This document shows, piece by piece, positions 32,394 to 40,976 of a DNA stretch of 64,000 nt; positions within the stretch are counted from its first letter, which is position 1, and each line of letters begins with the position of its first letter. This DNA comes from JAITWN01 sp050486285 (lineage in GTDB: Bacteria; Pseudomonadota; Gammaproteobacteria; SZUA-140). The stretch is from contig JBJHCZ010000006.1 of assembly GCA_050486285.1 (NCBI GenBank), positions 1 to 64,000 of the forward strand. The letters are read 5' to 3'. The position numbers were made by a program, and so were the translations under genes. Below the pieces are notes generated by a model. That model ran no database searches and was not told the origin of the DNA. It worked only from the letters and a program-made list of their open reading frames with translations.

Positions 32394-33425
32394 TCAGGCG
32401 TCGCGCGCGCAGCGGAAACCGAAGGTCGCGTTCTGCACCCGCGCATTGAAGAAACTGCGATTATACAGCGGCGCCGAGATCCCGCACTGATAGAATGAGC
32501 AGTCCCACCACGAACCGCCCTTGAGTACGCGATAGATTCGCCCGAAGTTTTCCGAGCGACTCTCATTGCCCGGATGCGGCAGATACCAGGCGTCGGTCCA
32601 CTCCCAGACGTTGCCGGACATGTCGTAGAGCCCGTAGGGACTGACGCCCTCGGCGAAGGCGCCGACCGGCGTCGTGTCGCCCTCGATGCCGATGCGCGCC
32701 CAGCGCACCGGCGTGTTGGCCTTGTGCAGACGGAACTCGTTACCCCACGGAAACACGCGGCCGTCCTCGCCGCGCGCGGCCTTCTCCCACTCCTGCTCGG
32801 TCGGCAGACGTTTGCCGGCCCAGTCGCAGTAGTCGCGGGCGTCGAACCACGACACGAAGGTCACCGGATGATCGGCCTTGCCCGGCGGGACGCGCCGGCC
32901 GGTGAAATGCTGCGGCGCGCGCCGCCCGGTCTTCTCGATGAAGGCGAGATACTGGAGATTCGTGACCTCGTATTGGTCGATATAGTAATCATCGAGGTGG
33001 ACGACATGCTGCGGCCCCTCGTCGGAGAAGCGCTCGTCGCTGCCCATGATGAACTCGCCGGCCGGGATGCGGATCATCGGGCCCGGCGCGGCGCCGATGC
33101 GCGACTCGTCGTAATACAGCGGCACCGACATGCCGACGGTCGCGGTCCATTTTTCCTTGTCGGTTTCGTTCGCGGCGGCCAGCGCGCCGACGAAGGCACC
33201 GCCGCGCTCGTCGACATGACAGGCCGTGCAGCCCTGGTCGACATTGACATGCTCGAAGGTCTGATCGGTATGGCAGGTCGTGCAGCGCTCGATGTCCTCG
33301 CCGTGATGCAGGCGCTTCATGTCCGGGACCGGATCGCCGCGCAACGGCGCCGGGGCGTGGAACAGCAGCGCCAGCGCCACGGCCAGCGCGGCGCAGGACA
33401 GCGACAGCGCGCGCACCGCGTTCAC
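32394..33425 (-). CDS. Diheme c-type module fused to an FGE-fold domain
   Basis: This 343-aa secreted protein has an N-terminal signal, then two haem-binding motifs, CTTCH and CTACH, in residues about 45-75. An FGE domain follows: MIRIPAGEFIMGSDERF, GKRLPTEQEWEKAARG, YGLYDMSGNVWEWT and LKGGSWWDCSFYQCG. Two cysteines in the last motif resemble the FGE position but are not in the usual spacing. The fusion suggests electron transfer coupled to a periplasmic maturation or binding role. It overlaps the ankyrin gene upstream by 4 bp. The function is unknown. Confidence 0.85.
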   Translation of the reverse strand: MNAVRALSLSCAALAVALALLFHAPAPLRGDPVPDMKRLHHGEDIERCTTCHTDQTFEHVNVDQGCTACHVDERGGAFVGALAAANETDKEKWTATVGMSVPLYYDESRIGAAPGPMIRIPAGEFIMGSDERFSDEGPQHVVHLDDYYIDQYEVTNLQYLAFIEKTGRRAPQHFTGRRVPPGKADHPVTFVSWFDARDYCDWAGKRLPTEQEWEKAARGEDGRVFPWGNEFRLHKANTPVRWARIGIEGDTTPVGAFAEGVSPYGLYDMSGNVWEWTDAWYLPHPGNESRSENFGRIYRVLKGGSWWDCSFYQCGISAPLYNRSFFNARVQNATFGFRCARDA

Positions 33426-34003
33426 GGCGACGCCGCGTCTCCGCGGCCGGCGCGGCGCAACAGCAGCGCGATGTCGTTGTGATCCTTCGATGAAGCCGCC
33501 ATGATCGGCGTCCAGCCGTGATCGTTGCGGGCGTTGACGTCGGCGCCGCCCTCGATCAGGGCCTCGACGACGGCGATATGCCCGCGCATCGCCGCCCAGT
33601 GCAGCGCCGAGGACTGGCGGTCGTCGGTCAGGTTGGGATTCGCGCCGCGCGCGAGCAGCACCCTGACCGCCTCGGTGTTGCCCTTGACCGCGGCCCGCAT
33701 CAGCGCGCTCCAGTTGCGCTCGTCGACGGCGTCGATATCGGCGCCGCGATCGAGCAGTAGCTCGATCAGCTCGACATGATTGCCGCGCGCCGCATGCATC
33801 AGCGCGGTCCAGCCGTAACTGTTGCGCTCATCGACATCGGTGCCGGCATCGAGCGCGGCGCGGGCCTCGTCGGTGTTGCCGTGCATCACCGATTTCATGA
33901 ACTCGGTGTTGCCGTCGCAGGCGGCGAGGGCCAGCGCGAACAGCACCGTCGCGGCAACGGCCGGTAATTTCTGGAGCATGCCCATGGCATTGAATGCTAT
34001 CAT
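33422..34003 (-). CDS. Ankyrin-repeat lipoprotein
   Basis: This 193-aa protein has a lipobox (FALALAACDGN) followed by about five ankyrin repeats (for example YGWTALMHAARGNHVELIEL and SALHWAAMRGHIAVVEALIE). Ankyrin repeats bind partner proteins, so it may tether the two FGE-type proteins in the periplasm. I chose the ATG at 34003 (GAGG about 8 nt upstream) because it gives a complete signal peptide. It overlaps the diheme-FGE gene by 4 bp, making a three-gene unit. Confidence 0.9.
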   Translation of the reverse strand: MIAFNAMGMLQKLPAVAATVLFALALAACDGNTEFMKSVMHGNTDEARAALDAGTDVDERNSYGWTALMHAARGNHVELIELLLDRGADIDAVDERNWSALMRAAVKGNTEAVRVLLARGANPNLTDDRQSSALHWAAMRGHIAVVEALIEGGADVNARNDHGWTPIMAASSKDHNDIALLLRRAGRGDAASP

Positions 34004-34096
34004 GAATATCCTCAGGCCGGTGCGCCGCGCGGCATCCCTTGCAAGCGCGGCGACGCGCGAGTGGCGCCGACGGTTTCGCGCCGTTATCATGGCGGG

Positions 34097-34423
34097 ATGA
34101 GTCGAGCCCTGAAATTCTTCGTCTGTCCGAAGTGCGAAAAGCGCAGCATCACCGTCGGCAACAAGTACCTGAGCGGCCACTGGGTCAACATCTATTGCCC
34201 GGCCTGCGGCGCGCGCCTGTTCGCCGAACCGATCCTGCTCGCCCTCGTCTACATGGCCTATTTCTGGGCCGTGATGTGGTTCGCCTCCTGGGCGATGCTG
34301 AAGGAGGACTGGGCCCTTGCGCTCTATCTGATCCCGGTCTGGCTCACCATCGACTTTCTCAGTCTCGCCTATATGCCCCTGCGGGTGATGCGCCCGAAAA
34401 AGGTCGCGGCGCCAAGGGAATAA
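34097..34423 (+). CDS. Small zinc-ribbon membrane protein, unknown
   Basis: This 108-aa protein has a four-cysteine zinc ribbon (FVCPKCEKRS and YCPACGARLF) followed by two hydrophobic helices (about 48-70 and 72-95). No family name was recognised. The start at 34097 places the ribbon at the N-terminus; the longer frame from 34061 adds a basic lead. It is upstream of the pentapeptide gene on the same strand. Confidence 0.7.
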   Translation: MSRALKFFVCPKCEKRSITVGNKYLSGHWVNIYCPACGARLFAEPILLALVYMAYFWAVMWFASWAMLKEDWALALYLIPVWLTIDFLSLAYMPLRVMRPKKVAAPRE

Positions 34424-34472
34424 CACGGATGGCCCGTCACCCCGGAGGCGCGCTGCGTTCGCGGTCCCGCCG

Positions 34473-34850
34473 ATGATCCGTATTTTTGACCGCAAAGGCT
34501 TCATCGAGTTGCTCGAGGTCGATGGCACGACGCTGGTCGGCGCGGATCTGCGCCAGGCCGCGCTGCGCGAGGCCAATCTCGTCCAGGTCGACCTGCGCGG
34601 CGCCGACCTGTCGGACGCCGTACTCGCCCATGCCGACCTTCGTCTTGCCAATCTGCAGGGCGCGCGCCTGACCCGGGCCGACCTGACCGGCGCGGACCTC
34701 TCGGGCGCGGATCTGAGCCATGCCGACCTGTCCTCGGCGACGCTGGCGGAGGCGAGACTCGACGGCGCGACGCTCGCCGGGACGCGGCTGCCGGAGACTT
34801 ATCGCCATACCGCGCCCCTCGCCGGCATCCCGGTCAAAATAGAGAAGTGA
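34473..34850 (+). CDS. Pentapeptide-repeat protein
   Basis: This 125-aa protein is built almost wholly from A(D/N)Lxx pentapeptides (ADLRQAALREANLVQVDL and onward), about 14 in tandem between residues 24 and 100. They should fold into a right-handed quadrilateral beta helix. Some members mimic DNA and protect gyrase, but nothing here proves that. It lies 4 bp before uvrD, so it is likely translated from the same message. Confidence 0.85.
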   Translation: MIRIFDRKGFIELLEVDGTTLVGADLRQAALREANLVQVDLRGADLSDAVLAHADLRLANLQGARLTRADLTGADLSGADLSHADLSSATLAEARLDGATLAGTRLPETYRHTAPLAGIPVKIEK

Positions 34851-34854
34851 GCCC

Positions 34855-37047
34855 ATGGACGTCACCCGCATCCTCGACCCCCTGAACGACGCCCAGCGCG
34901 AGGCCGTCGCGCTGCCGCCGGTCCCGGCGCTGGTGCTGGCCGGCGCCGGCAGCGGCAAGACCCGCGTGCTGGTACACCGCATCGCGTGGCTGATCCGCGC
35001 CGAGGACGTGTCGCCGTTCGGCATCCTCGCGGTGACCTTCACCAACAAGGCCGCCGCCGAGATGCGCGGCCGCATCGAGCACATGCTCGGCATGCCGGTC
35101 GGCGGCATGTGGGTCGGCACCTTCCACGGCCTCGCGCATCGCCTGTTGCGCGCGCACTGGCGCGACGTCGGCCTGCCACAGACCTTCCAGATCCTCGACT
35201 CCGAAGACCAGTACCGGCTGATCCGCCGGGTGCTGAAGGCGATGGATCTCGACGAGGCCCAGTGGCCGCCGAAACAGGCACAGTGGTTCATCAACGCGCG
35301 CAAGGATGAAGGCCAGCGCCCGAAACACATCGACGATCGCGGCGATCCGTTCCAGGCGCAGATGCTGCGCATCTACCAGGCCTATGAAGAGGCCTGCCAG
35401 CGCGCCGGCGTCGTCGACTTCGCCGAGCTGCTGCTGCGCGCGCATGAACTATGGCGCGACCGCCCCGAGATCCTCGCGCATTACCGGAATCGTTTCCGCC
35501 ATGTGCTGGTCGACGAGTTCCAGGACACCAACGCGATCCAGTATGCGTGGCTGCGGCTGTTGAGCGGGCAGGACATCCCGCTGTTCGTCGTCGGCGACGA
35601 CGACCAGTCGATCTACGGCTGGCGCGGCGCGCGCATCGAGCATATCCAGAAGTTCAGCCGCGATTACCCCGGCGCGAAGATGGTCCGCCTCGAACAGAAC
35701 TACCGCTCGACCGGCACCATCCTCGGCGCCGCGAATGCGCTGATCGATCACAACGCCGGCCGGCTCGGCAAGAAGCTGTGGACCGCCGGCGCGGAAGGCG
35801 AGAAGATCCAGCGCTACATGGCCTATAACGACCTCGAGGAGGCGCGCTTCATCGCCGAGCGCATCCGCCGCTGGGTCGACGAGGGCGGCCGCCGCGCCGA
35901 GGCCGCGATCCTGTATCGCTCGAACGCGCAATCGCGCGTCATCGAAGAGGCGCTGATCCAGTCCGGCATCCCCTATAGAGTGTACGGCGGCTTCCGCTTC
36001 TTCGAGCGCGCCGAGATCAAGGACGCGCTCGCCTATCTGCGCCTGGTCTCGAACCGATCGGACGACCCGTCGTTCGAACGCGTCGTCAACACCCCGACCC
36101 GCGGCATCGGCGAACGCACGATCGACCTCGTGCGACAGGCCGCGCGCGGCCGCGGGGTTTCGATGTGGGAGGCCGCGCGCGATCTGTGCGCATCGAATGA
36201 TATGGCCGCGCGTTCCTCGTCGGCGCTGCGCGTGTTTCTCGATCTGATCGACGCGCTGGCCGCCGAGGTCCACGAGCTGCCGTTGTTTGAGCAGGTCGAT
36301 GCCGCGATCCGCAAGAGCGGACTGATCGCGCATTATCAGAAGGAGAAGGGCGAGCGCGGCGAGGCCCGCATCGAGAACCTCGAGGAACTGGTCAGCGCCG
36401 CGCGCCAGTTCGAGCACGCGCCCGACAGCGACGACCCCGATGCCGTGCCGATGGAACCGCTCGCGGCCTTTCTGTCCCATGCCGCGCTCGAGGCCGGCGA
36501 CGCCCAGGCCGACGAGAACACCGATTGCGTGCAGCTGATGACGCTGCACTCGGCGAAGGGCCTCGAGTTCCCGCTGGTATTTCTCGCCGGCATGGAAGAG
36601 GGCCTGTTCCCGCACGGGCGTTCGGTCGAGGAACCGGGGCGGCTCGAGGAGGAACGGCGGTTGTGCTATGTCGGCATCACGCGCGCGAAGAAGCACCTCT
36701 ACATCACCCATGCCGAGATGCGGCGGCTGCACGGCTCGGAGATGTTCCAGTCACCGTCGCGCTTCATCAGCGAGATCCCCGAAGAACTGATCGAGGAAGT
36801 GCGGGCGCGATCGCGCGTGTCACGGCCGGCGTATCAGCCGCAGCCGCAAGCGGCGCCGCGGGCGCGGGCGATGGACGCGATGCCGGCCGGGCTCAAGCTC
36901 GGCCAGCGCGTCACCCACGCAAAGTTCGGCGAGGGCGTGATCCTGAATTACGAAGGGCAGGGGAGTCATGCGCGGGTGCAGGTGAACTTCAAGCAGGCGG
37001 GGAGCAAGTGGCTGGTGGTGGCTTATGCGAATCTGGAGGCGATATAA
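34855..37047 (+). CDS. uvrD: DNA helicase II UvrD
   Basis: This 730-aa superfamily 1A helicase acts in nucleotide excision and mismatch repair. Motif I is LVLAGAGSGKTRVL, motif Ia AVTFTNKAAAEM, motif II VDEFQDTNAIQY, motif III GDDDQSIYGWRGA, motif IV RLEQNYRS, and motifs V/VI are LMTLHSAKGLEFP and RRLCYVGITRAKK. The C-terminal Tudor-like segment (QRVTHAKFGEGVIL) that binds RNA polymerase is present. Length is normal. The defence island begins just after its stop. Confidence 0.98.
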   Translation: MDVTRILDPLNDAQREAVALPPVPALVLAGAGSGKTRVLVHRIAWLIRAEDVSPFGILAVTFTNKAAAEMRGRIEHMLGMPVGGMWVGTFHGLAHRLLRAHWRDVGLPQTFQILDSEDQYRLIRRVLKAMDLDEAQWPPKQAQWFINARKDEGQRPKHIDDRGDPFQAQMLRIYQAYEEACQRAGVVDFAELLLRAHELWRDRPEILAHYRNRFRHVLVDEFQDTNAIQYAWLRLLSGQDIPLFVVGDDDQSIYGWRGARIEHIQKFSRDYPGAKMVRLEQNYRSTGTILGAANALIDHNAGRLGKKLWTAGAEGEKIQRYMAYNDLEEARFIAERIRRWVDEGGRRAEAAILYRSNAQSRVIEEALIQSGIPYRVYGGFRFFERAEIKDALAYLRLVSNRSDDPSFERVVNTPTRGIGERTIDLVRQAARGRGVSMWEAARDLCASNDMAARSSSALRVFLDLIDALAAEVHELPLFEQVDAAIRKSGLIAHYQKEKGERGEARIENLEELVSAARQFEHAPDSDDPDAVPMEPLAAFLSHAALEAGDAQADENTDCVQLMTLHSAKGLEFPLVFLAGMEEGLFPHGRSVEEPGRLEEERRLCYVGITRAKKHLYITHAEMRRLHGSEMFQSPSRFISEIPEELIEEVRARSRVSRPAYQPQPQAAPRARAMDAMPAGLKLGQRVTHAKFGEGVILNYEGQGSHARVQVNFKQAGSKWLVVAYANLEAI

Positions 37048-37089
37048 ACCTGGCTGGAAAACTCTGTTCCTGTTCTCTGGATTCTCTAA

Positions 37090-38454
37090 ATGAGTAAATC
37101 ATACGCCGGCAATCCACCTATAGATCGGATCAAGGAGATGATGCGTGACAACGGTGTCACACGCCTCTATCTGAAATACCTGTCTCCGAACGATAACAGC
37201 AAGAATCAGCCATATTTCGGCGGTTCACTTGATGTACTCAATATACTGCCCGTCTCATCCGAAATCTCTGTTGAAAAACCGGACTCCCGCAAATCGACAT
37301 TGAGACCAAGCAGTGCCCGCCTGAAGGCCAGCATCGATTTCAAATGGCTCGATGACGCGGGGAGATGCTTCAGTGCCCCGCATACAAAACTCATCGTATA
37401 CCCCCAATATCCGGAAGTGAGGTTTTCAGGCTTTCTCCGTGGTGCCGAATGGTCTCCCGCTGAATACATGGATCCCGGGAAGCTCGGTCGCGCACCCGGG
37501 CGGGTTTTGTTTCTCGGTGTCACTCCCGACAACTGCGTCATCGGCTATCTAGCGCCCCCTGATTCGACTGCTGCAAGAGAAGCAATCCACCTTGCGCTTG
37601 AGGCAACAATAGCTGTCTTTGCCGAACTTGAACTGGCACCGCCAGCTACACCTGACAGCAAGGCCATTCTCTTGTCCAAGTTGCTACGGATACACCGCGC
37701 CGGATGGTTTGCCGGGAAAGCCTTGACGAATGATGGATCATTCCGCAAGTGCAATAACCCGAATTGTGGCGGATACACACTTGAAGCCGAACTTGGTATT
37801 GTCCCCAATGGGAAATCCGAACCGGATTTCATGGGCTGGGAGGTCAAGCAATACAGCACCCCTGTACTCACGCTCATGACGCCTCAACCCGACATGGGTG
37901 ATTACTCGAGGTTATCAGTGAGAGATTTTATTGCTAAATATGGATACCCGGACAGACAAGGTAGACCCGGACGCACCAATTTCGGGGGTATCCACCGACT
38001 GGAGGAGCAACACCATCTGACCATGCTGACACTTTCACTCGAGGGTTACAGCCATTCACGCCCTGACAAATTTGATCCAGATGGCGGTCTTGTCCTAGTC
38101 AGCAACAGCGGTGAGATAGCTGCGGGATGGAGCTTCGGAAAACTGCTCGAACACTGGAACAAGAAACATAACAAGGCAGTTTATGTGCCCTCAGAGTCAG
38201 ATACATCGAACCGAGCAGCAAGATGCTACAAATACGGAAATCTGGTTCATCTCGGCGAAGGCACCAGTTTTACCCGGTTACTCAGGGCTCTGATACCCGG
38301 ACAACTTTATTACGATCCCGCGCTTAAGTTGGTTACGCTCCCGGACGGGAGATCGGAAACCAAGACCCGTCACCAGTTCCGAATGCGCTTCGTCGATCTC
38401 TCCACTCTTTACAGAACCTGGAGCAGTGTCGATCTCCTTACTACCCCCAACTAA
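37090..38454 (+). CDS. MvaI/BcnI-like restriction endonuclease
   Basis: This 454-aa protein has a C-terminal MvaI/BcnI-type nuclease region. GGYTLEAELGIVPNGKSEPD with FMGWEVKQY gives E234, D246 and E251/K253, a PD-(D/E)XK site. A KCNNPNCGGYT cysteine pair precedes it. MvaI and BcnI cut CCWGG and CCSGG as monomers, so a related CC-N-GG-type site is plausible here but not shown. The first 200 residues form an extra N-terminal domain. The gene is AT-richer than uvrD and is followed by its methyltransferase, marking horizontal gain. Confidence 0.85.
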   Translation: MSKSYAGNPPIDRIKEMMRDNGVTRLYLKYLSPNDNSKNQPYFGGSLDVLNILPVSSEISVEKPDSRKSTLRPSSARLKASIDFKWLDDAGRCFSAPHTKLIVYPQYPEVRFSGFLRGAEWSPAEYMDPGKLGRAPGRVLFLGVTPDNCVIGYLAPPDSTAAREAIHLALEATIAVFAELELAPPATPDSKAILLSKLLRIHRAGWFAGKALTNDGSFRKCNNPNCGGYTLEAELGIVPNGKSEPDFMGWEVKQYSTPVLTLMTPQPDMGDYSRLSVRDFIAKYGYPDRQGRPGRTNFGGIHRLEEQHHLTMLTLSLEGYSHSRPDKFDPDGGLVLVSNSGEIAAGWSFGKLLEHWNKKHNKAVYVPSESDTSNRAARCYKYGNLVHLGEGTSFTRLLRALIPGQLYYDPALKLVTLPDGRSETKTRHQFRMRFVDLSTLYRTWSSVDLLTTPN

Positions 38455-38485
38455 CTGAATAATAAATTTAAATTGTGTCGGCAGA

Positions 38486-38533
38486 ATGCAGGTCTGCATG
38501 TTGCTGTAGGGAAGATTATCGGGCATACTGTCC
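38486..38533 (+). promoter_or_regulatory. Inverted repeats upstream of the HTH-methyltransferase
   Basis: Two dyads lie in the 109-bp gap: ATGCAG-GT-CTGCAT (38486-38499) and GGGCA-TAC-TGTCC (38521-38533). The second is about 31 bp before the start. It resembles the GGACA/TGTCC operator bound by the HTH of M.SsoII-type methyltransferases, as I remember it. Self-repression is therefore likely. Confidence 0.45.
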
Positions 38534-38563
38534 GGTATTATTCCCTGAGATAATTTAGAGAAC

Positions 38564-39823
38564 ATGGATAATCGGGCTGCATTAGAGCTACTTCAAATGG
38601 CACGCTCCCGCTTCACACAGGAGCAACTGGCTCATATTCTTCAAACCACGGATCGTACTGTCAGGCGCTGGGAGATTGGCGAAACCAAACCGCCACCTTA
38701 CCTTGAGGATGCTATCAGGCAGAGAATCCTTCCCATGCTCGCTCCGGCAAACATGGACAGAACCGATTTCACCTTCATTGACCTGTTCGCAGGAATTGGA
38801 GGGATAAGAATGGGATTCGACCGCAATGGCGGCCGCTGCGTATTCACGAGCGAATGGGATCCCTTCGCAAGGAAAACCTATCTTGCAAATTTCCCGGTTA
38901 CCGATGACCATTCCTTTGCTGGAGATTTGACGTGCATTGAACCCGAGTCAATTCCTGACCACGATGTACTATGTGCCGGGTTCCCTTGCCAGCCCTTCAG
39001 CATCGCAGGCGTTTCAAAAAAGAATTCTCTGGGTCGTAGCCACGGCTTCGAATGCAAAACCCAGGGAACGCTATTTTTCAACGTCGCAAGAATTATCAAG
39101 GTAAAGCGCCCGGTCGCTTTCCTGCTCGAGAACGTCAAGAACCTTGCCTCTCATGATAAGGGAAAAACTTTCCGCATCATCATTGAAACTTTGCGAGATG
39201 AACTAGGCTACGAGGTGCATTACAAGGTCATAGATGGCCAGCATTTCACTCCGCAGCACCGCGAGAGGATCATCATTGTCGGATTCCGCGACAAGTCGGG
39301 TTTTTCCTGGCAGGATCTCCGTCTGCCCGGGAATGGGCCACGCCTTGCCAGCATCTTGCATCCGCAAGACGGAAGTGATCAGGTAGAGGAGCCCTATACC
39401 AGCGGCAAGCTGGCTAAGGTAAATCCGAAATATATCCTGACACCAAAGCTCTGGAACTATCTGCAGGCTTACAAGGAAAAGCACTCCGCTGCCGGTAACG
39501 GTTTCGGATATGGTCTTGCTTATCCTGACAGCGTTACCCGGACGCTCTCCGCACGATACTACAAGGACGGTTCGGAAATACTGGTATGGAGAGGCGCACG
39601 AAAGCGACCCAGAAGACTTACACCTCGTGAATGCGCACGGCTGATGGGCTTTCCGGACAGCTTCCAGATACCTGTAAGCGATACTCAGGCATACCGGCAG
39701 TTCGGTAACAGCGTTGTGGTACCCGTAATTACTGAAGTGGCAAGAGTTATGGCGCCAAGAGTTATACGACTGATTCGTCAGTCGCGCAAGGAAGAGATTC
39801 AAGAGGATCTACTTGTTGTCTAA
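38564..39823 (+). CDS. DNA (cytosine-5) methyltransferase with N-terminal HTH
   Basis: This 419-aa C5 methyltransferase has motif I at about 71-80 (FIDLFAGIGG), motif IV at 139-146 (GFPCQPFS, catalytic Cys142), motif VI at 189-191 (ENV) and motif VIII QHRERIIIVGFR. Residues 16-45 form a helix-turn-helix (FTQEQLAHILQTTDRTVRRW). This layout is known from M.EcoRII/M.SsoII-like enzymes, which also repress their own genes. It pairs with the endonuclease upstream. C5 methylation creates T:G mismatches on deamination, which explains the vsr gene downstream. Confidence 0.95.
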   Translation: MDNRAALELLQMARSRFTQEQLAHILQTTDRTVRRWEIGETKPPPYLEDAIRQRILPMLAPANMDRTDFTFIDLFAGIGGIRMGFDRNGGRCVFTSEWDPFARKTYLANFPVTDDHSFAGDLTCIEPESIPDHDVLCAGFPCQPFSIAGVSKKNSLGRSHGFECKTQGTLFFNVARIIKVKRPVAFLLENVKNLASHDKGKTFRIIIETLRDELGYEVHYKVIDGQHFTPQHRERIIIVGFRDKSGFSWQDLRLPGNGPRLASILHPQDGSDQVEEPYTSGKLAKVNPKYILTPKLWNYLQAYKEKHSAAGNGFGYGLAYPDSVTRTLSARYYKDGSEILVWRGARKRPRRLTPRECARLMGFPDSFQIPVSDTQAYRQFGNSVVVPVITEVARVMAPRVIRLIRQSRKEEIQEDLLVV

Positions 39824-39846
39824 TACCTAAACGCAAGGAGGCTGTC

Positions 39847-40125
39847 ATGAATGAAGCAACCAGGGTACCCGAGTGGGCCGACAAGTCGCATGCCGGCATG
39901 AATTCATGGTTCTCAATAATGGCTGATAGGGGCTTGCTGTTTCATCCGGACGATCCGCCGGACACAATCGTGTCGATATCCGATAACATACAGGTATTCA
40001 CCATGGAAGAGTGCAACCAGATCAACGATATCCTAGATGATATGTTCGACCACTTCGGAAATGATATTTACGAGGCGGCCATCCCGGTTTACCAGGGTTG
40101 TCTGGGGATTCGTTACGACAGCTGA
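39847..40125 (+). CDS. Small acidic protein between methyltransferase and vsr
   Basis: This 92-aa acidic protein is of unknown family (rich in Asp/Glu, for example DDMFDHFGNDIYEAA). AGGAGG lies 6 nt before its ATG, and its stop overlaps the vsr start (TGATG), so it is truly translated and coupled. Its position suggests a role in the restriction system, such as a controller or a regulator of Vsr or the nuclease. No HTH is visible, which argues against a classic C protein. Confidence 0.7.
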   Translation: MNEATRVPEWADKSHAGMNSWFSIMADRGLLFHPDDPPDTIVSISDNIQVFTMEECNQINDILDDMFDHFGNDIYEAAIPVYQGCLGIRYDS

Positions 40126-40571
40126 TGGTTGATGTAGTTAACCCCGCTACCCGGAGCCGGATGATGTCCGGCATCCGCGGTAGCAACACTCGCCCCGAAC
40201 TACTAATCCGGAAGTTGCTACATCAGCGAGGATTTCGTTACAAACTTCATGATCCCGCCTTGCCCGGCAAGCCTGACTTGGTATTTCCAAAGTATCGGGC
40301 CATCATACTGATTAATGGATGCTTCTGGCACGGACATAAATGTCATTTATTCAAATGGCCGGCTACCAGGGTGGATTTCTGGAAAGAGAAAATCAGGGGT
40401 AACATAAGGCGAGACGACATGAATCTCTCGGCTTGCAAAGCCACTGGGTGGCGCATCTGCATTGTTTGGGAATGTGTAATCAAGGGAAAAACAAGGATTC
40501 CGCCCGATATAGTGATTAATAGACTTGAAAAATGGCTTCTCCACGGGCGGAGAGACTTAATAATTCCGTGA
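40125..40571 (+). CDS. vsr: Very short patch repair endonuclease Vsr
   Basis: This 148-aa enzyme nicks beside T:G mismatches made by deamination of 5-methylcytosine. Typical motifs are NPATRSRMMSGIRGSNTRPE at the N-terminus, LPGKPDLVFPKYR (catalytic Asp) and NGCFWHGHKCHLF (His and zinc-site residues). The start at 40125 overlaps the previous stop (TGATG). The longer frame from 40098 adds nine unconserved residues. Vsr proteins are usually matched to the site of a neighbouring C5 methyltransferase. Confidence 0.95.
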   Translation: MVDVVNPATRSRMMSGIRGSNTRPELLIRKLLHQRGFRYKLHDPALPGKPDLVFPKYRAIILINGCFWHGHKCHLFKWPATRVDFWKEKIRGNIRRDDMNLSACKATGWRICIVWECVIKGKTRIPPDIVINRLEKWLLHGRRDLIIP

Positions 40572-40588
40572 ATATTAAACTACATGAA

Positions 40589-40607
40589 CCGCTGATTGCA
40601 TCAGCGG
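40589..40607. terminator. Possible terminator after vsr
   Basis: CCGCTGA-TTGCA-TCAGCGG forms a 7-bp stem 18 bp after the vsr stop. It is followed by an A-rich stretch rather than a clear T-run on the plus strand, so it is only a candidate. It ends 13 bp before the IS3 left end. Confidence 0.45.
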
Positions 40608-40689
40608 AAAGAATATTTAGTGACCTGCCTGCCCCTTTTCGGACCACATAAAACTTAGGATGATGGCTCCCATACTAGGAGAGGAGCCC

Positions 40690-40953
40690 ATGAAGAAGAC
40701 ACGGTTTACTGACGAGCAGATGGTCAGGATTCTGAGGGAGGCCGACACGACGCCGGTATCGGCGGTGGCCAAAAAGCACGGCGTGTCCGACGTCACCATC
40801 TATGCCTGGCGCAAGCGGTTCGGTACACTCGAGACGATGGACGTCAAGCGCCTGAAGGCGGTAGAGCAGGAGAATGCCCGTCTCAAGAAGCTCCTGGCGG
40901 AGCGGGATCTTGAGATCGAGGTGATGAAGGAGATCGCGCGGGGAAAATTCTAG
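40690..40953 (+). CDS. IS3-family transposase OrfA
   Basis: This 87-aa protein starts MKKTRFTDEQMVRILREAD, an HTH of the IS3/IS407 type (VSDVTIYAWRKRFG), followed by a leucine-zipper-like tail (LKAVEQENARLKKLLAERDL). It binds the IS ends and regulates transposition. GGAGAGGAG lies before the ATG at 40690. Its stop at 40951 follows a GGA-AAA-TTC stretch that could allow a -1 slip into orfB. Confidence 0.93.
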   Translation: MKKTRFTDEQMVRILREADTTPVSAVAKKHGVSDVTIYAWRKRFGTLETMDVKRLKAVEQENARLKKLLAERDLEIEVMKEIARGKF

Positions 40954-40976
40954 GCGCGCCCGAGCGTCGCCGGGCA

